42,027 bases of DNA from Craurococcus roseus (GTDB taxonomy: Bacteria > Pseudomonadota > Alphaproteobacteria > Acetobacterales > Acetobacteraceae), in contig NZ_BAAAFZ010000064.1 in NCBI RefSeq assembly GCF_039523795.1, positions 1 to 42,027 of the forward strand. Direction: 5' to 3'. The notes under the pieces are model-generated. The model made no database searches. It was not told where the DNA came from and saw only the letters and a program-made list of their open reading frames with translations. The position numbers and the translations under genes were made by a program. Below are positions 32,032 to 40,871 of this stretch, piece by piece; positions within the stretch are counted from its first letter, which is position 1, and each line of letters starts with the position of its first letter.

Positions 32032-32391
32032 ATGGACAAGAGGATCGTGCTGAAGGGCGTTGCCGCCGCGGCGCTGCTCGTGACCGTCGCCGCCTGCGAG
32101 AGCCGCACGCGCGACGGCACCGCGAGCAACCCGCCCAGCACCGCGACGCAGCGCGCCTACGACAGCGCGACGGGCAGCCCGCGCACCCCGGCCGACGGCC
32201 GCGCCGGCAACCCGACCGGCACCGCCGCCGAGCGCGCCCTCGACCGCGCCGCCGGCACCAACGTCTCCGGCGCCTACCCGGCGCAGCGGGACGGCACGCG
32301 CGAGAACCCGCCCGGCACCGCCGCCACCCGCGCCTACGACCGCGCGACCGGCTCCAACACCACCGGCGCCTACCCGGGCCAGCGCCGCTAG
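32032..32391 (+). CDS. Small repeat-containing lipoprotein
   Basis: A 119-residue product with a lipoprotein signal (VAAAALLVTVAAC, cysteine at residue 22). The mature part consists of three imperfect repeats of roughly 30 residues following the pattern DGT..NPPGTAATRAYDRATGS.TTGAYP.QR. The repeats are polar, rich in Gly, Thr, Ala and Arg, and probably disordered. A GAAGGAGAA ribosome site precedes the ATG. Lipoproteins of this look occur in alphaproteobacteria without a known role. A candidate stress promoter lies upstream and three hairpins follow the stop. Confidence 0.83.
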   Translation: MDKRIVLKGVAAAALLVTVAACESRTRDGTASNPPSTATQRAYDSATGSPRTPADGRAGNPTGTAAERALDRAAGTNVSGAYPAQRDGTRENPPGTAATRAYDRATGSNTTGAYPGQRR

Positions 32392-32401
32392 ACCCGTTTC
32401 A

Positions 32402-32480
32402 GCCTGACTGTGGTCAGGCCGAACCGCGTCCAGGGTTTGCTGGACCGGCGATTCACGCCCTGGGTGCTCCCACCCAGGGC
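32402..32480. terminator. Three consecutive stem-loops between convergent genes
   Basis: Stem 1 is GCCTGAC/GTCAGGC (32402-32419). Stem 2 is GTCCAG/CTGGAC (32428-32445). Stem 3 is GCCCTGGGTG/CACCCAGGGC with a 4-nt loop (32457-32480). They fill the spacer between the lipoprotein and SDR genes, which converge, and can act on either strand. None has a T-run, so the mechanism is uncertain. Confidence 0.6.
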
Positions 32481-32521
32481 GACGGCGGTCTAAGCGGCGG
32501 CCGGCCGCGGCCCGGCGGTGG

Positions 32522-33307
32522 TCACACCACCGGGCTGCGGCCCCCGTCCACGTTGATGGCGGTGCCCGTGACGTAGCCGCCGTACTGGCTGCACAGGTAG
32601 AGCGCGAGGCCCGCGAACTCCTCCGGCTTGCCGAGGCGCCCGACGGGCACCGGCTTGCCCATTTCTTCCTTCCATTCGTCCCAGGTGATGTTGCGCTTGT
32701 CCGTGGCGTGGCGGCGGACCCACTGGTCGCTCTCGATCACGCCGACCAGCAGCGCGTTCACCAGCACGTTGTCCTTGGCGCCCTCGTTGGCGAGCACCTT
32801 GGTCAGCGCCATGCCCGCGGCGCGCGACACGGCCGTTGGCGCGCCCTCCCCCGGCGGCGCCTTGGCGCCGATGTTGAGCACGTTGATGACCCGCCCCCAG
32901 CGGCGCGCCCGCATCCCCGGCATCGCCAGGCGGCAGAGGCGGATGGCGGCGAAGAGCTTCAGGTCCAGGTCCGATTGCCACAGCGCGTCCGTGATCTCGG
33001 CGAAGGGCCCGCGCTGGCTGGTGCCGGCGTTGTTGACCAGGATGTCCACCCGCCCGAACGCCGCTTCCGCCTCACGGAAGGCGCGCTCGCACCCTTCGGC
33101 GGTGGAGACGTCGGCGGCGATCGCGGCCACTTCGGCGCCGGGCGCGGTGGCCCGCAGTTCCGCTTCCGCCTTCGCCAAAGCTTCCGCCCCTCGGGCGACC
33201 AAAGCCACCTTGCCGCCCGCGCCGGCGAAGGCGCGGCCCATCGCCAAGCCCAAGCCCTTGGACCCTCCGGTTATCAGCGCGGCGCGGCCCTCGACGGATA
33301 GCTGCAT
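32522..33307 (-). CDS. Short-chain dehydrogenase/reductase-like protein lacking the catalytic tetrad
   Basis: A 261-residue SDR-fold protein. The cofactor glycine motif TGGSKGLG (13-20), the VNNAG motif (91-95) and the C-terminal GTAINVDGG are intact. The active site is not. The usual Tyr is Thr158 and the Lys is Arg162 (PTAVSRAAG where PYSASKAA is normal). The Ser position is Asn145, and the Asn of the tetrad appears to be Asp115. I recall SDR relatives with the same PTxVSRAAG motif, so this may be a distinct subgroup with altered chemistry or a binding role, not random decay. The ATG at 33307 is used. Confidence 0.86.
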   Translation of the reverse strand: MQLSVEGRAALITGGSKGLGLAMGRAFAGAGGKVALVARGAEALAKAEAELRATAPGAEVAAIAADVSTAEGCERAFREAEAAFGRVDILVNNAGTSQRGPFAEITDALWQSDLDLKLFAAIRLCRLAMPGMRARRWGRVINVLNIGAKAPPGEGAPTAVSRAAGMALTKVLANEGAKDNVLVNALLVGVIESDQWVRRHATDKRNITWDEWKEEMGKPVPVGRLGKPEEFAGLALYLCSQYGGYVTGTAINVDGGRSPVV

Positions 33308-33374
33308 GAATCGGCGTCCCCCTTTGAACGGTTTCGGGGGCGATCCTGCCGCCGGGTTCATCAGGGGGAAAGGG

Positions 33375-33451
33375 TGGGGCGACCTACGGGGCTCGAACCC
33401 GTGACATTCGGCACCACAAGCCGACGCTCTACCAACTGAGCTAAGGCCGCC
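33375..33451 (-). tRNA. tRNA-His (GTG)
   Basis: The cloverleaf folds on the minus strand. The acceptor is GCGGCCT/AGGTCGC with one G-U pair, the D-stem is GCTC/GAGC, and the anticodon loop is TTGTGGT with GTG at 33415-33417. The T-stem is ACGGG/CCCGT around TTCGAAC. An extra G-1 (33451) is encoded opposite C73, the histidine identity element, and CCA is encoded. Confidence 0.97.
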
Positions 33452-33496
33452 ACACGACGGCCGCGGTTGGCCCCGCGGCCCGGCCGGGAAATACGA

Positions 33497-34699
33497 CTAG
33501 CCGGCCGCCGCCGTCAACATTCGGCCGCTGCGCCGCGCCTCGATCCAGCCGCGCATCCGCCCCAGCGCCGCCCGGAGCACCTCGTCGCCCTTGCAGAAGG
33601 CGAAGCGGGCGTAGTGGTTGGGCGCGGTGGCGGGGTCGGCGTAGAAGGCGGTGACGGGGATGGCGGTGACGCCGGCCTCCTCCGTCAGCGCCCGGCAGAA
33701 GGCCACGTCGTCGCCCGTGAAGCCGATCGGCCGGAAGTCGGCGGTGACGAAGTAGGAGCCCTGGGTCGGCAGCACGCCGAAGCCGAGTTCGGCCAGCCCG
33801 GCCGCGAGCAGGTCGCGCTTGGCCCCCAACGCCTCCGAGATGCCGGCGAAGTAGGCGTCGTCCTTCATCAGCCCGACCGCCACGCCGCGCTGGAGGTTGG
33901 GCGGCGTGGTGAAGGTGAGGTTCTGGTGCGCCTTGGCGACGTTGGGCGCCAAGCTGCGGTCGCAGGTGACGTAGCCGACCTTCCAGCCGGTGAGGCTGAA
34001 GGTCTTGCCGGCGCTGCCGATCCGCATGCAGCGCTCCCGCATCCCGGGCAGGGTCATCAGGGGGATGTGGCGCCAGCCGTCGAAGGTCAGGTGTTCGTAC
34101 ACCTCGTCGCAGACCGCGTAACAGTCATGCCGGGCGACGAGGTCGGCGAGGAAGGCCAGCTCGGCGGCGGTGAACACCTTGCCGGTCGGGTTCATCGGCG
34201 AGTTCAGCAGCACGGCCTTGGTGCGCGGCCCGAAGGCGGCGGCGAGTTCGGCGCGCGGCAGCTCCCACTTCGGCGGCTGGAGGCGGACCAGCTTCGGCAC
34301 CGCGCCGAGCAGCTTCACCACCGGCAGGTAGGTGTCGTAGAGCGGCTCGATCAGCGCGCACTCGTCGCCCGGGTCCAGCACCGCCATGAGGCAGGCGGTG
34401 ACGGCCTCCGTGGCGCCGGAGGTGACCACCACCTCGGCGTCCGGGTCGGCCTCGATGCCGTAGAACCGGCGGTTGTGGTGGGCGACCGCCCGGCGCAGCT
34501 CGGGGACGCCGGGCATGGGCGGGTACTGGTTGCGGCCGTCGAGCAGGGCGTCCGCCGCGGCGCGCACCACGTCCTCCGGCCCGTCGTGATCCGGGAAGCC
34601 CTGGCCGAGGTTGATGGCGCCGTGCTTCTGGGCGAGCGCGCTCATCACCGTGAAGACGGTGGTGCCGATGCCCGAAAGCAGGGTGTTCTGGGGCTTCAT
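33497..34699 (-). CDS. Class I/II PLP-dependent aminotransferase
   Basis: A 400-residue fold-type I aminotransferase of the kynurenine/methionine aminotransferase-like group. It shows NLGQGFPDHDGP, NQYPPMPGVPELR, TSGATEAVTA, LNSPMNPTGKVF, VCDEVYEHL, the PLP lysine in SAGKTFSLTGWKVGY, and a late arginine in YARFAFCK for the substrate carboxylate. The amino donor cannot be named from sequence. The ATG at 34699 fits the family N-terminus. It diverges from glnB across 283 nt and lies just upstream of tRNA-His on the same strand. Confidence 0.93.
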   Translation of the reverse strand: MKPQNTLLSGIGTTVFTVMSALAQKHGAINLGQGFPDHDGPEDVVRAAADALLDGRNQYPPMPGVPELRRAVAHHNRRFYGIEADPDAEVVVTSGATEAVTACLMAVLDPGDECALIEPLYDTYLPVVKLLGAVPKLVRLQPPKWELPRAELAAAFGPRTKAVLLNSPMNPTGKVFTAAELAFLADLVARHDCYAVCDEVYEHLTFDGWRHIPLMTLPGMRERCMRIGSAGKTFSLTGWKVGYVTCDRSLAPNVAKAHQNLTFTTPPNLQRGVAVGLMKDDAYFAGISEALGAKRDLLAAGLAELGFGVLPTQGSYFVTADFRPIGFTGDDVAFCRALTEEAGVTAIPVTAFYADPATAPNHYARFAFCKGDEVLRAALGRMRGWIEARRSGRMLTAAAG

Positions 34700-34743
34700 T
34701 CCGACCGGGCGCTCCGGAAATCGTTACGGCGGTAGCGAACCGG

Positions 34744-34749
34744 TATAAT
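34744..34749 (+). promoter_or_regulatory. Candidate -10 box of glnB
   Basis: A perfect TATAAT in the 283-nt spacer before glnB, with a weak TCGTTA -35 at 17-nt spacing. It implies a leader of roughly 225 nt. No sigma-54 (TGGCAC-N5-TTGC) site was found in the spacer. Confidence 0.45.
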
Positions 34750-34982
34750 GGAGGCGCGAGCCGCCCCCGGCAACCGCGGAGAGCGACCGGGCCTGCCGCT
34801 TCCGTGCGCAGCCCGCCGCCTGAATGGGCAATCCCTGTCGCGGGCGGGGCTGTTTTCTGCGGGGGCCGGATTGAGGGCCGGCGCGCCGCGTGCGAAACAC
34901 ACGCCGCCGCAACCGCCCCGGCGCACCGGGCGGCGGGCGGCGCAGGACGCGGATCGTCGCGCTGCAGGGCGAAGCGGGACCG

Positions 34983-35321
34983 ATGAAGAAGATCGAGGCC
35001 ATCATCAAGCCCTTCAAGCTCGACGAGGTGAAGGACGCCCTGCACGAGATCGGGCTCCAGGGCCTCACCGTGGTCGAGGCCAAGGGCTTCGGCCGCCAGA
35101 AAGGCCACACGGAGCTGTACCGGGGCGCCGAGTACGTCGTGGACTTCCTGCCCAAGGTGAAGGTCGAGCTGGTGGTCGCCGACGACCTGGTGGACCGCGC
35201 CATCGAGGCGATCCAGCAGGCGGCGCGAACGGGGCGCATCGGCGACGGCAAGATCTTCGTCACCGACGTCCACGACGTCATCCGCATCCGCACCGGCGAG
35301 CGGGGCGAGGACGCGGTGTAG
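34983..35321 (+). CDS. glnB: Nitrogen regulatory protein PII
   Basis: A 112-residue PII signal protein that binds ATP/ADP and 2-oxoglutarate and, according to its uridylylation state, controls glutamine synthetase adenylylation and NtrB. The T-loop carries Tyr51 in KGHTELYRGAEYVVDF, the uridylylation site. The B-loop TGRIGDGKIFV and C-terminal RIRTGERGEDAV are standard. The MKKIEAIIKPFKLDEVK start and linkage to glnA identify glnB rather than glnK. Confidence 0.97.
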   Translation: MKKIEAIIKPFKLDEVKDALHEIGLQGLTVVEAKGFGRQKGHTELYRGAEYVVDFLPKVKVELVVADDLVDRAIEAIQQAARTGRIGDGKIFVTDVHDVIRIRTGERGEDAV

Positions 35322-35337
35322 CAGGGCACGCGCGCGC

Positions 35338-35380
35338 GCCGGCCGGGGCCGGCGGGAGGAAGGCCCGTCCCGGGCGGGCC
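35338..35380 (+). other. Two hairpins in the glnB-glnA spacer
   Basis: GCCGGCC/GGCCGGC (35338-35353) and GGCCCG/CGGGCC (35362-35380) lie between the two genes without a T-run. They may modulate the glnB to glnA transcript ratio or its processing. Confidence 0.4.
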
Positions 35381-35426
35381 CAGTCATGCCCCGGGGCAAC
35401 CAGAACAGGGACACGGAACAGAAGGC

Positions 35427-36851
<1,425 letters not shown>

Positions 36852-36867
36852 CGTCTCGGCCCGCGAT

Positions 36868-36894
36868 CGTCCCTGGGTGGAGCCGCCCGGGACG
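36868..36894 (+). other. Hairpin just after glnA
   Basis: CGTCCC-T-GGGTGG pairs with CCGCCC-GGGACG, 16 nt after the glnA stop. No T-run follows, so it is more likely a stabilising 3' structure than the terminator. Confidence 0.5.
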
Positions 36895-36987
36895 TGAGTG
36901 GCCGGGCCGACAACCGCTGAGGCCCGCTCCGAACCGCCCGCAGCCGAGCCGGAGCGGACCTAGCGGCGGACGCGACGCGACAATGAG

Positions 36988-37015
36988 CCCCGCCGGCTGC
37001 TGCCGGCGGGGTTTT
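36988..37015 (+). terminator. Rho-independent terminator of glnB-glnA
   Basis: CCCCGCCGGC-TGCT-GCCGGCGGGG is a perfect 10-bp stem with a tetraloop, directly followed by TTTT. Confidence 0.92.
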
Positions 37016-37164
37016 CCCGTCCCGGGCGGGACGCTGGGATCTCGCGCGGTTGCTGCGGCGTGGCCTACGCCGGCGCGCCGAGGCGCTTGTACGTGAACCG
37101 GCACTTAACTTAAGGTTGATAAACCAGACAGGGAACCGCTTCGGCAGCCCGCCCAACACTTTTG

Positions 37165-37193
37165 TTGCAATTGCAGTTCGTTCCGTCTACTTT
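37165..37193 (+). promoter_or_regulatory. Candidate promoter of the Tad-like operon
   Basis: TTGCAA (37165-37170), 17 nt, then TACTTT (37188-37193), in an AT-rich patch 30-60 nt before the first gene. The palindromes TGCAATTGCA (37166-37175) and CTTAACTTAAG (37104-37114) lie in the same patch and could be regulator sites. Confidence 0.42.
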
Positions 37194-37223
37194 TCGTTGA
37201 TTGGAAAACGACGGGTGGGCTGC

Positions 37224-37886
37224 ATGTGGTTCACTGGAAGGGCGAAGGCACACGCCATCACCCCCGGCCGGCCCCCGCCGCCCGGCCGGGCGGCGGGCCG
37301 TATGGCCATCGCGCCGCCGCGACGGGTCCGGCGCGCCGCCATGCGTGCGCTGCGCTGCAAGCGCGGCGTCTACACCCTCGAATTCGCCGGGGTGGCCTCC
37401 GTCCTCATGGTGCTTGTGTTCGGCGGCCTGGAGATGGTGTGGCACGGCCTCACCTCGGTCGCGGTCGAGAACGCCCTGCTGCAAGCGACCCGCGCCGCTT
37501 CGTTGGGCTGTCGGCAATCCGACGGGACGCGGGCCGGGCAGGCCGGCATGAACGAGATCATGAAAGCCGCCCGCATAGGCGGTGGCGCCGACGCCGCCGG
37601 CATCGGCGGCCTCCTCAGCGGCAGCAGCCTCGCCCTGAGCGCGCTCTCCTTCAACAGCTTGGCAGCCGCGAATGCCGACGCCGCGCAGAACGGCACGCGA
37701 ACTGGCAGTGCCAGCGGCACCGGCGCCGGCGGCCAGATCGTGGAATACAAGCTGACCTACGACCCGCCCTTGATATTCATCCCCAAACAGTTCCGCCCCC
37801 GCACGACCTACGCCCACGGCGGCACCATCACCATCAAAAACGAACCCTTCAGCAATGGCGGCACCGGTGCGCAACGTTGCTCGTGA
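37224..37886 (+). CDS. TadE-like pseudopilin/membrane protein 1
   Basis: A 220-residue protein. After an N-terminal basic, Pro-rich stretch comes a TadE-type motif (CKRGVYTLEFAGVASVLMVLVFGGLEMVW, shown here as CKRGVYTLEFAG then one hydrophobic helix). A mature domain with a Gly/Ser-rich segment and a beta-like end (EYKLTYDPPLIFIPKQ) follows. The Glu after the basic cut site is typical of prepilin-like Tad minor pseudopilins. The exact start is uncertain: ATG 37224 is used, but ATG 37302 or 37341 would give a shorter, more TadE-like N-terminus. Its end overlaps the next gene by 32 nt. Confidence 0.72.
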   Translation: MWFTGRAKAHAITPGRPPPPGRAAGRMAIAPPRRVRRAAMRALRCKRGVYTLEFAGVASVLMVLVFGGLEMVWHGLTSVAVENALLQATRAASLGCRQSDGTRAGQAGMNEIMKAARIGGGADAAGIGGLLSGSSLALSALSFNSLAAANADAAQNGTRTGSASGTGAGGQIVEYKLTYDPPLIFIPKQFRPRTTYAHGGTITIKNEPFSNGGTGAQRCS

Positions 37887-38469
37887 CCGCCGCGGCGTGG
37901 CCGCGCTCGAGTTCGCCATCGTCCTGCCGGTCCTGTTGCTGCTGCTCGTCGGGTTCCTGGACGTGGCCTACCTCGCGCGCGGCTACCTCCGCGCGCAAAC
38001 CGCGGCGACGCAGGTCGGCCAGATCATCTCCCAATGCACGTCGGTTTCCAGCGCCGACGACGCCGTGATCGCCAAATTCGCCGAACGCACGCTCGGACCT
38101 TTCCGGAAGCCCGGGAAGCAATGGGCGGTCGTCGTCACGGCCATCGGCGTCAACGCCGCGAACCAGCCCGAGCGGTGGTGGGTGATGGACAACCGCGGCA
38201 CGAACGCCGGCGCCTTCGCCACGGACGGCATCAGCCTGCCGGCCAACTTCGCCCTCAGGGCAGGCGAGGCGATGTTCCGCACCGAGGTGTTCATCCAACT
38301 CGACTCCATGCTCTTCAGCAAGGCCAACAGCCTGCTCGTGGAAAAGATCGGGCTCAGCAAGATCAACTCGATCACCACCGTGACCAGCTCGCTGCTGCAC
38401 ACGAGCCGCGCGCCGGACACGAGCAAGCTGAAGACGAAGACGTCAGCAACGGGAGCTTGCCTATCATGA
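37855..38469 (+). CDS. TadE-family pilus assembly protein 2
   Basis: A 204-residue TadE/TadF-like protein. The N-terminal RRGVAALEFAIVLPVLLLLL signature is the classic prepilin-like cleavage region with Glu+5 and a single helix, followed by a soluble periplasmic domain. Such proteins are minor pseudopilins of the Flp/Tad system. It overlaps the previous gene by 32 nt and the next by ATGA, so the three are translated from one message. No ribosome site is evident, which fits coupling; a GTG at 37866 is an alternative start. Confidence 0.85.
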   Translation: MAAPVRNVARDRRGVAALEFAIVLPVLLLLLVGFLDVAYLARGYLRAQTAATQVGQIISQCTSVSSADDAVIAKFAERTLGPFRKPGKQWAVVVTAIGVNAANQPERWWVMDNRGTNAGAFATDGISLPANFALRAGEAMFRTEVFIQLDSMLFSKANSLLVEKIGLSKINSITTVTSSLLHTSRAPDTSKLKTKTSATGACLS

Positions 38470-40355
38470 CGAAGCTCGTACCAACCGCGACGAAGCGCGC
38501 CGTGGACAAGCGCGGGTCGGTCCCGATGTTCGTCTGCGCCTTGATACCGGCCATAGCCTTCATGGGCGCCTTCACCGTGCGGGCCGCCAACAACTGGGTC
38601 GTCCAGGCGCGCCTGCAATCGGCCCTCGACGCCGGCGCCCTCGCCGCGGCGCGCGACATCAACCGCCTTCAGCACGGGACCGCGGCGGAGAAGCAGGCGG
38701 CCCTGGACCGGATCAAGGCCCTCGTCGCGGGCATCTACAACGACAGCTCGGGCAATTCCACCACGTTGAGCGCGAGCAACGTCTCTGTCAGCGTGAACGG
38801 CGACAAGGTGAACCTGTCGGGGTCGGTGGACACGACCAAACCGGCGACCGGCGGGTCGATGACCATCGTCAAGACCTCGGGCGCCACCAGGAGCAACAGC
38901 GGCCTCGAAATGGCGCTGGTCTTCGACATCACGCTGTCCATGACGGCCACGGACGCCGGCGGCGGCAAGACCCGCATCGACGCCGCGCGCGACGCGGCCA
39001 GGCTTCTCCTCGAGATCCTTTACGACGACTTGCCGAAGAACAAGGACGGTACGCCCAACGCGGACAACAAGAAGTACCTGGAGAACCTGTTCATCTCCGT
39101 CGTCCCTTTTGCCACGGCGGTGAACTACGGCAAGCAAAACGAGGAAGCCTTCCTCGGCGCCACCCGAACCGGCGAAGTCTATGGCAGGTCCTGGTCGGGC
39201 ACGGACACAAACTGGGGCGGCTGCGTCGAGATGCGGGACATATCCCTGCTCGACGCGGCCCCAACGGGCGGCGCCAGGCTCAATCGGTTCTTCGCCCCCA
39301 GCAGCTACGACGCCACGAAGAAGTACGTCGCCGGTCGGCCGACGAACGACACGAACTTCGCTTGCAGGCTCGAAGCCGCTTACCAAGACGCTTGGTACCT
39401 CGCGGACACCAAGCGGCGCACCCCGGCCAGCTACCACAACGTGTGCATGGGCCACAACGACTGGACGGCGCCGGAGGCCGTGTTCAGCCAAAAGCAGAAC
39501 ACCTTGCTGAAGAGGATGGTGAACTGGTCGTCCCACGTGTCGGCCGGCATAGATCCTTGGGCGGTGGCGCACGGGCCCAACATGATGTGCCCGACCGAGT
39601 CCACGCACCGGGTCTTGCCGCTCACGCGGGACCGCGCCACGGTCGAAGCGCGCATCGCCAACATGACGTTGAAAAAGCTTCCCTTCAGCGCCGGCACGAA
39701 CATCGCGCCGGGGCTCCAAGCCGGATGGTTCACCTTGAGCCAGCACTGGCGCAAGCAGGACGTCGTGGGCGGCTTCCCCGGGTGGAAGAGCGAGGAGCCG
39801 GTGACCACGACGGACACGCGCCCGGACCTCCCGGCGCTGCCGTTGGATTACCACCTGCCGAACAGGCAGAAAGTTCTGATCCTCCTGACCGACGGCGACA
39901 ACGACTGGTTCAGTGCGCGCGACTTCCAGACCGACGACTCGGGCACGAGCAACGTGAATGAGAGCTTGCAGCTGGTCCGGCCCGAGAGCGTCAGCAGCCG
40001 GCCTGAGGGGTTCTACGGCTCCTACGGCTACATCCGCGACCAACTGGGCGCTACCACGCTGTCGGCGGCCGAGACCGCCATCAACGCCAGGACCTTGGAG
40101 CTGTGCCAGAAGATCAGGACCAGAAAGCCCAAGGTAAAGGCGACGGATCCGGAGGGGCCCGAGCAGATCACCGTCTACACTATCCGTTTCGGCCCCTCCG
40201 AGGGCAGCACCGCTGCGGTGCAGATGATGACGAACTGCGCCAGCAAGAACAGCAAAGGCGAGGCGCTGTACTACCACGCGCCCAACGAGACCAAGCTGCG
40301 GGAGGTCTTCACCGCGATCGGCGGCGAGCTGTCGAAACTGCGGCTCTCGCAGTAG
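38466..40355 (+). CDS. TadG-like von Willebrand factor A domain protein
   Basis: A 629-residue protein with a TadG-type N-terminus (KRGSVPMFVCALIPAIAFMG helix near 17-40, then ANNWVVQARLQSALDAGALAAAR). It continues with a VWA domain whose MIDAS motif is DITLSM (DxTxS in place of DxSxS) near residue 156, with a later LILLTDGDND. A long insert (about 235-465) with several cysteines separates these blocks. It is anchored in the inner membrane with a large periplasmic part. It is last in the three-gene operon and shares an ATGA overlap with the TadE gene. The rest of a tad locus is absent here. Confidence 0.86.
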   Translation: MTKLVPTATKRAVDKRGSVPMFVCALIPAIAFMGAFTVRAANNWVVQARLQSALDAGALAAARDINRLQHGTAAEKQAALDRIKALVAGIYNDSSGNSTTLSASNVSVSVNGDKVNLSGSVDTTKPATGGSMTIVKTSGATRSNSGLEMALVFDITLSMTATDAGGGKTRIDAARDAARLLLEILYDDLPKNKDGTPNADNKKYLENLFISVVPFATAVNYGKQNEEAFLGATRTGEVYGRSWSGTDTNWGGCVEMRDISLLDAAPTGGARLNRFFAPSSYDATKKYVAGRPTNDTNFACRLEAAYQDAWYLADTKRRTPASYHNVCMGHNDWTAPEAVFSQKQNTLLKRMVNWSSHVSAGIDPWAVAHGPNMMCPTESTHRVLPLTRDRATVEARIANMTLKKLPFSAGTNIAPGLQAGWFTLSQHWRKQDVVGGFPGWKSEEPVTTTDTRPDLPALPLDYHLPNRQKVLILLTDGDNDWFSARDFQTDDSGTSNVNESLQLVRPESVSSRPEGFYGSYGYIRDQLGATTLSAAETAINARTLELCQKIRTRKPKVKATDPEGPEQITVYTIRFGPSEGSTAAVQMMTNCASKNSKGEALYYHAPNETKLREVFTAIGGELSKLRLSQ

Positions 40356-40370
40356 CGCCCCGCGGCGCCC

Positions 40371-40871
40371 TCAAGGCGCCGCGAACCGCGCGAACTCTCG
40401 CGCCAGCGCCTCGTAGATCGGCCGCTTGAACCCCACCGCGAGCGCCGGCAGCTCCTCCAGCCGCGCCCAGCGCCAAGCGTCGAACTCCGGGTGCGGGTCG
40501 AGGTCCAGCCGGATGTCGGAGTCCTCGCCCAAGAAGCGCAGCGCGAACCAGCGCTGCCGCTGCCCGCGGTAGCGCCCGCCCAGCGCCCGGCCCAGCAACT
40601 CCGGCGGCAGGTCGTAGGAGAGCCACTCGGGGTGCTCCGCCAGGATGGCGGCCTTGGCGGTGCCGACCTCCTCCTCCAGTTCGCGGAACACCGCCACCCG
40701 CGGGTCTTCGCCCGGGTCCATGCCCCCTTGCGGCAACTGCCACCCGCCCGCCGCGCCTTCGGCGTTCGGCAGGTCGGCCCGGCGGGCCACCAGCACCAAG
40801 CCGCCGCGGCTGAACAGCACCGCGCCGACGTTGTCGCGGTAAGGCAGCCCCGTGCCGCCGGGCGCGCTCAC
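40371..40871 (-). CDS. rppH: RNA pyrophosphohydrolase (Nudix)
   Basis: A 166-residue Nudix hydrolase of the RppH group, which removes pyrophosphate from 5'-triphosphorylated RNAs or cleaves dinucleoside polyphosphates. It has the YRDNVGAVLF start and WQLPQGGMDPGEDPRVAVFR then ELEEEVG (the Nudix box with its REx2EE core). It also has the conserved WLSYDLP and RGQRQRWFALRFLG segments. The start is a GTG at 40871 overlapping the TGA of the upstream gene (GTGA). Linkage to a divergent polysaccharide deacetylase gene is common in alphaproteobacteria. Confidence 0.95.
   Translation of the reverse strand: MSAPGGTGLPYRDNVGAVLFSRGGLVLVARRADLPNAEGAAGGWQLPQGGMDPGEDPRVAVFRELEEEVGTAKAAILAEHPEWLSYDLPPELLGRALGGRYRGQRQRWFALRFLGEDSDIRLDLDPHPEFDAWRWARLEELPALAVGFKRPIYEALAREFARFAAP

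Noticed and set aside
32032..32391. Repeat lipoprotein as a phage or toxin component
   Set aside because: It has a plain lipoprotein signal and polar repeats, with no phage, toxin or immunity genes around it.
32402..32480. CRISPR-like repeat array
   Set aside because: The three stems have different sequences and spacing; no direct repeat is present.
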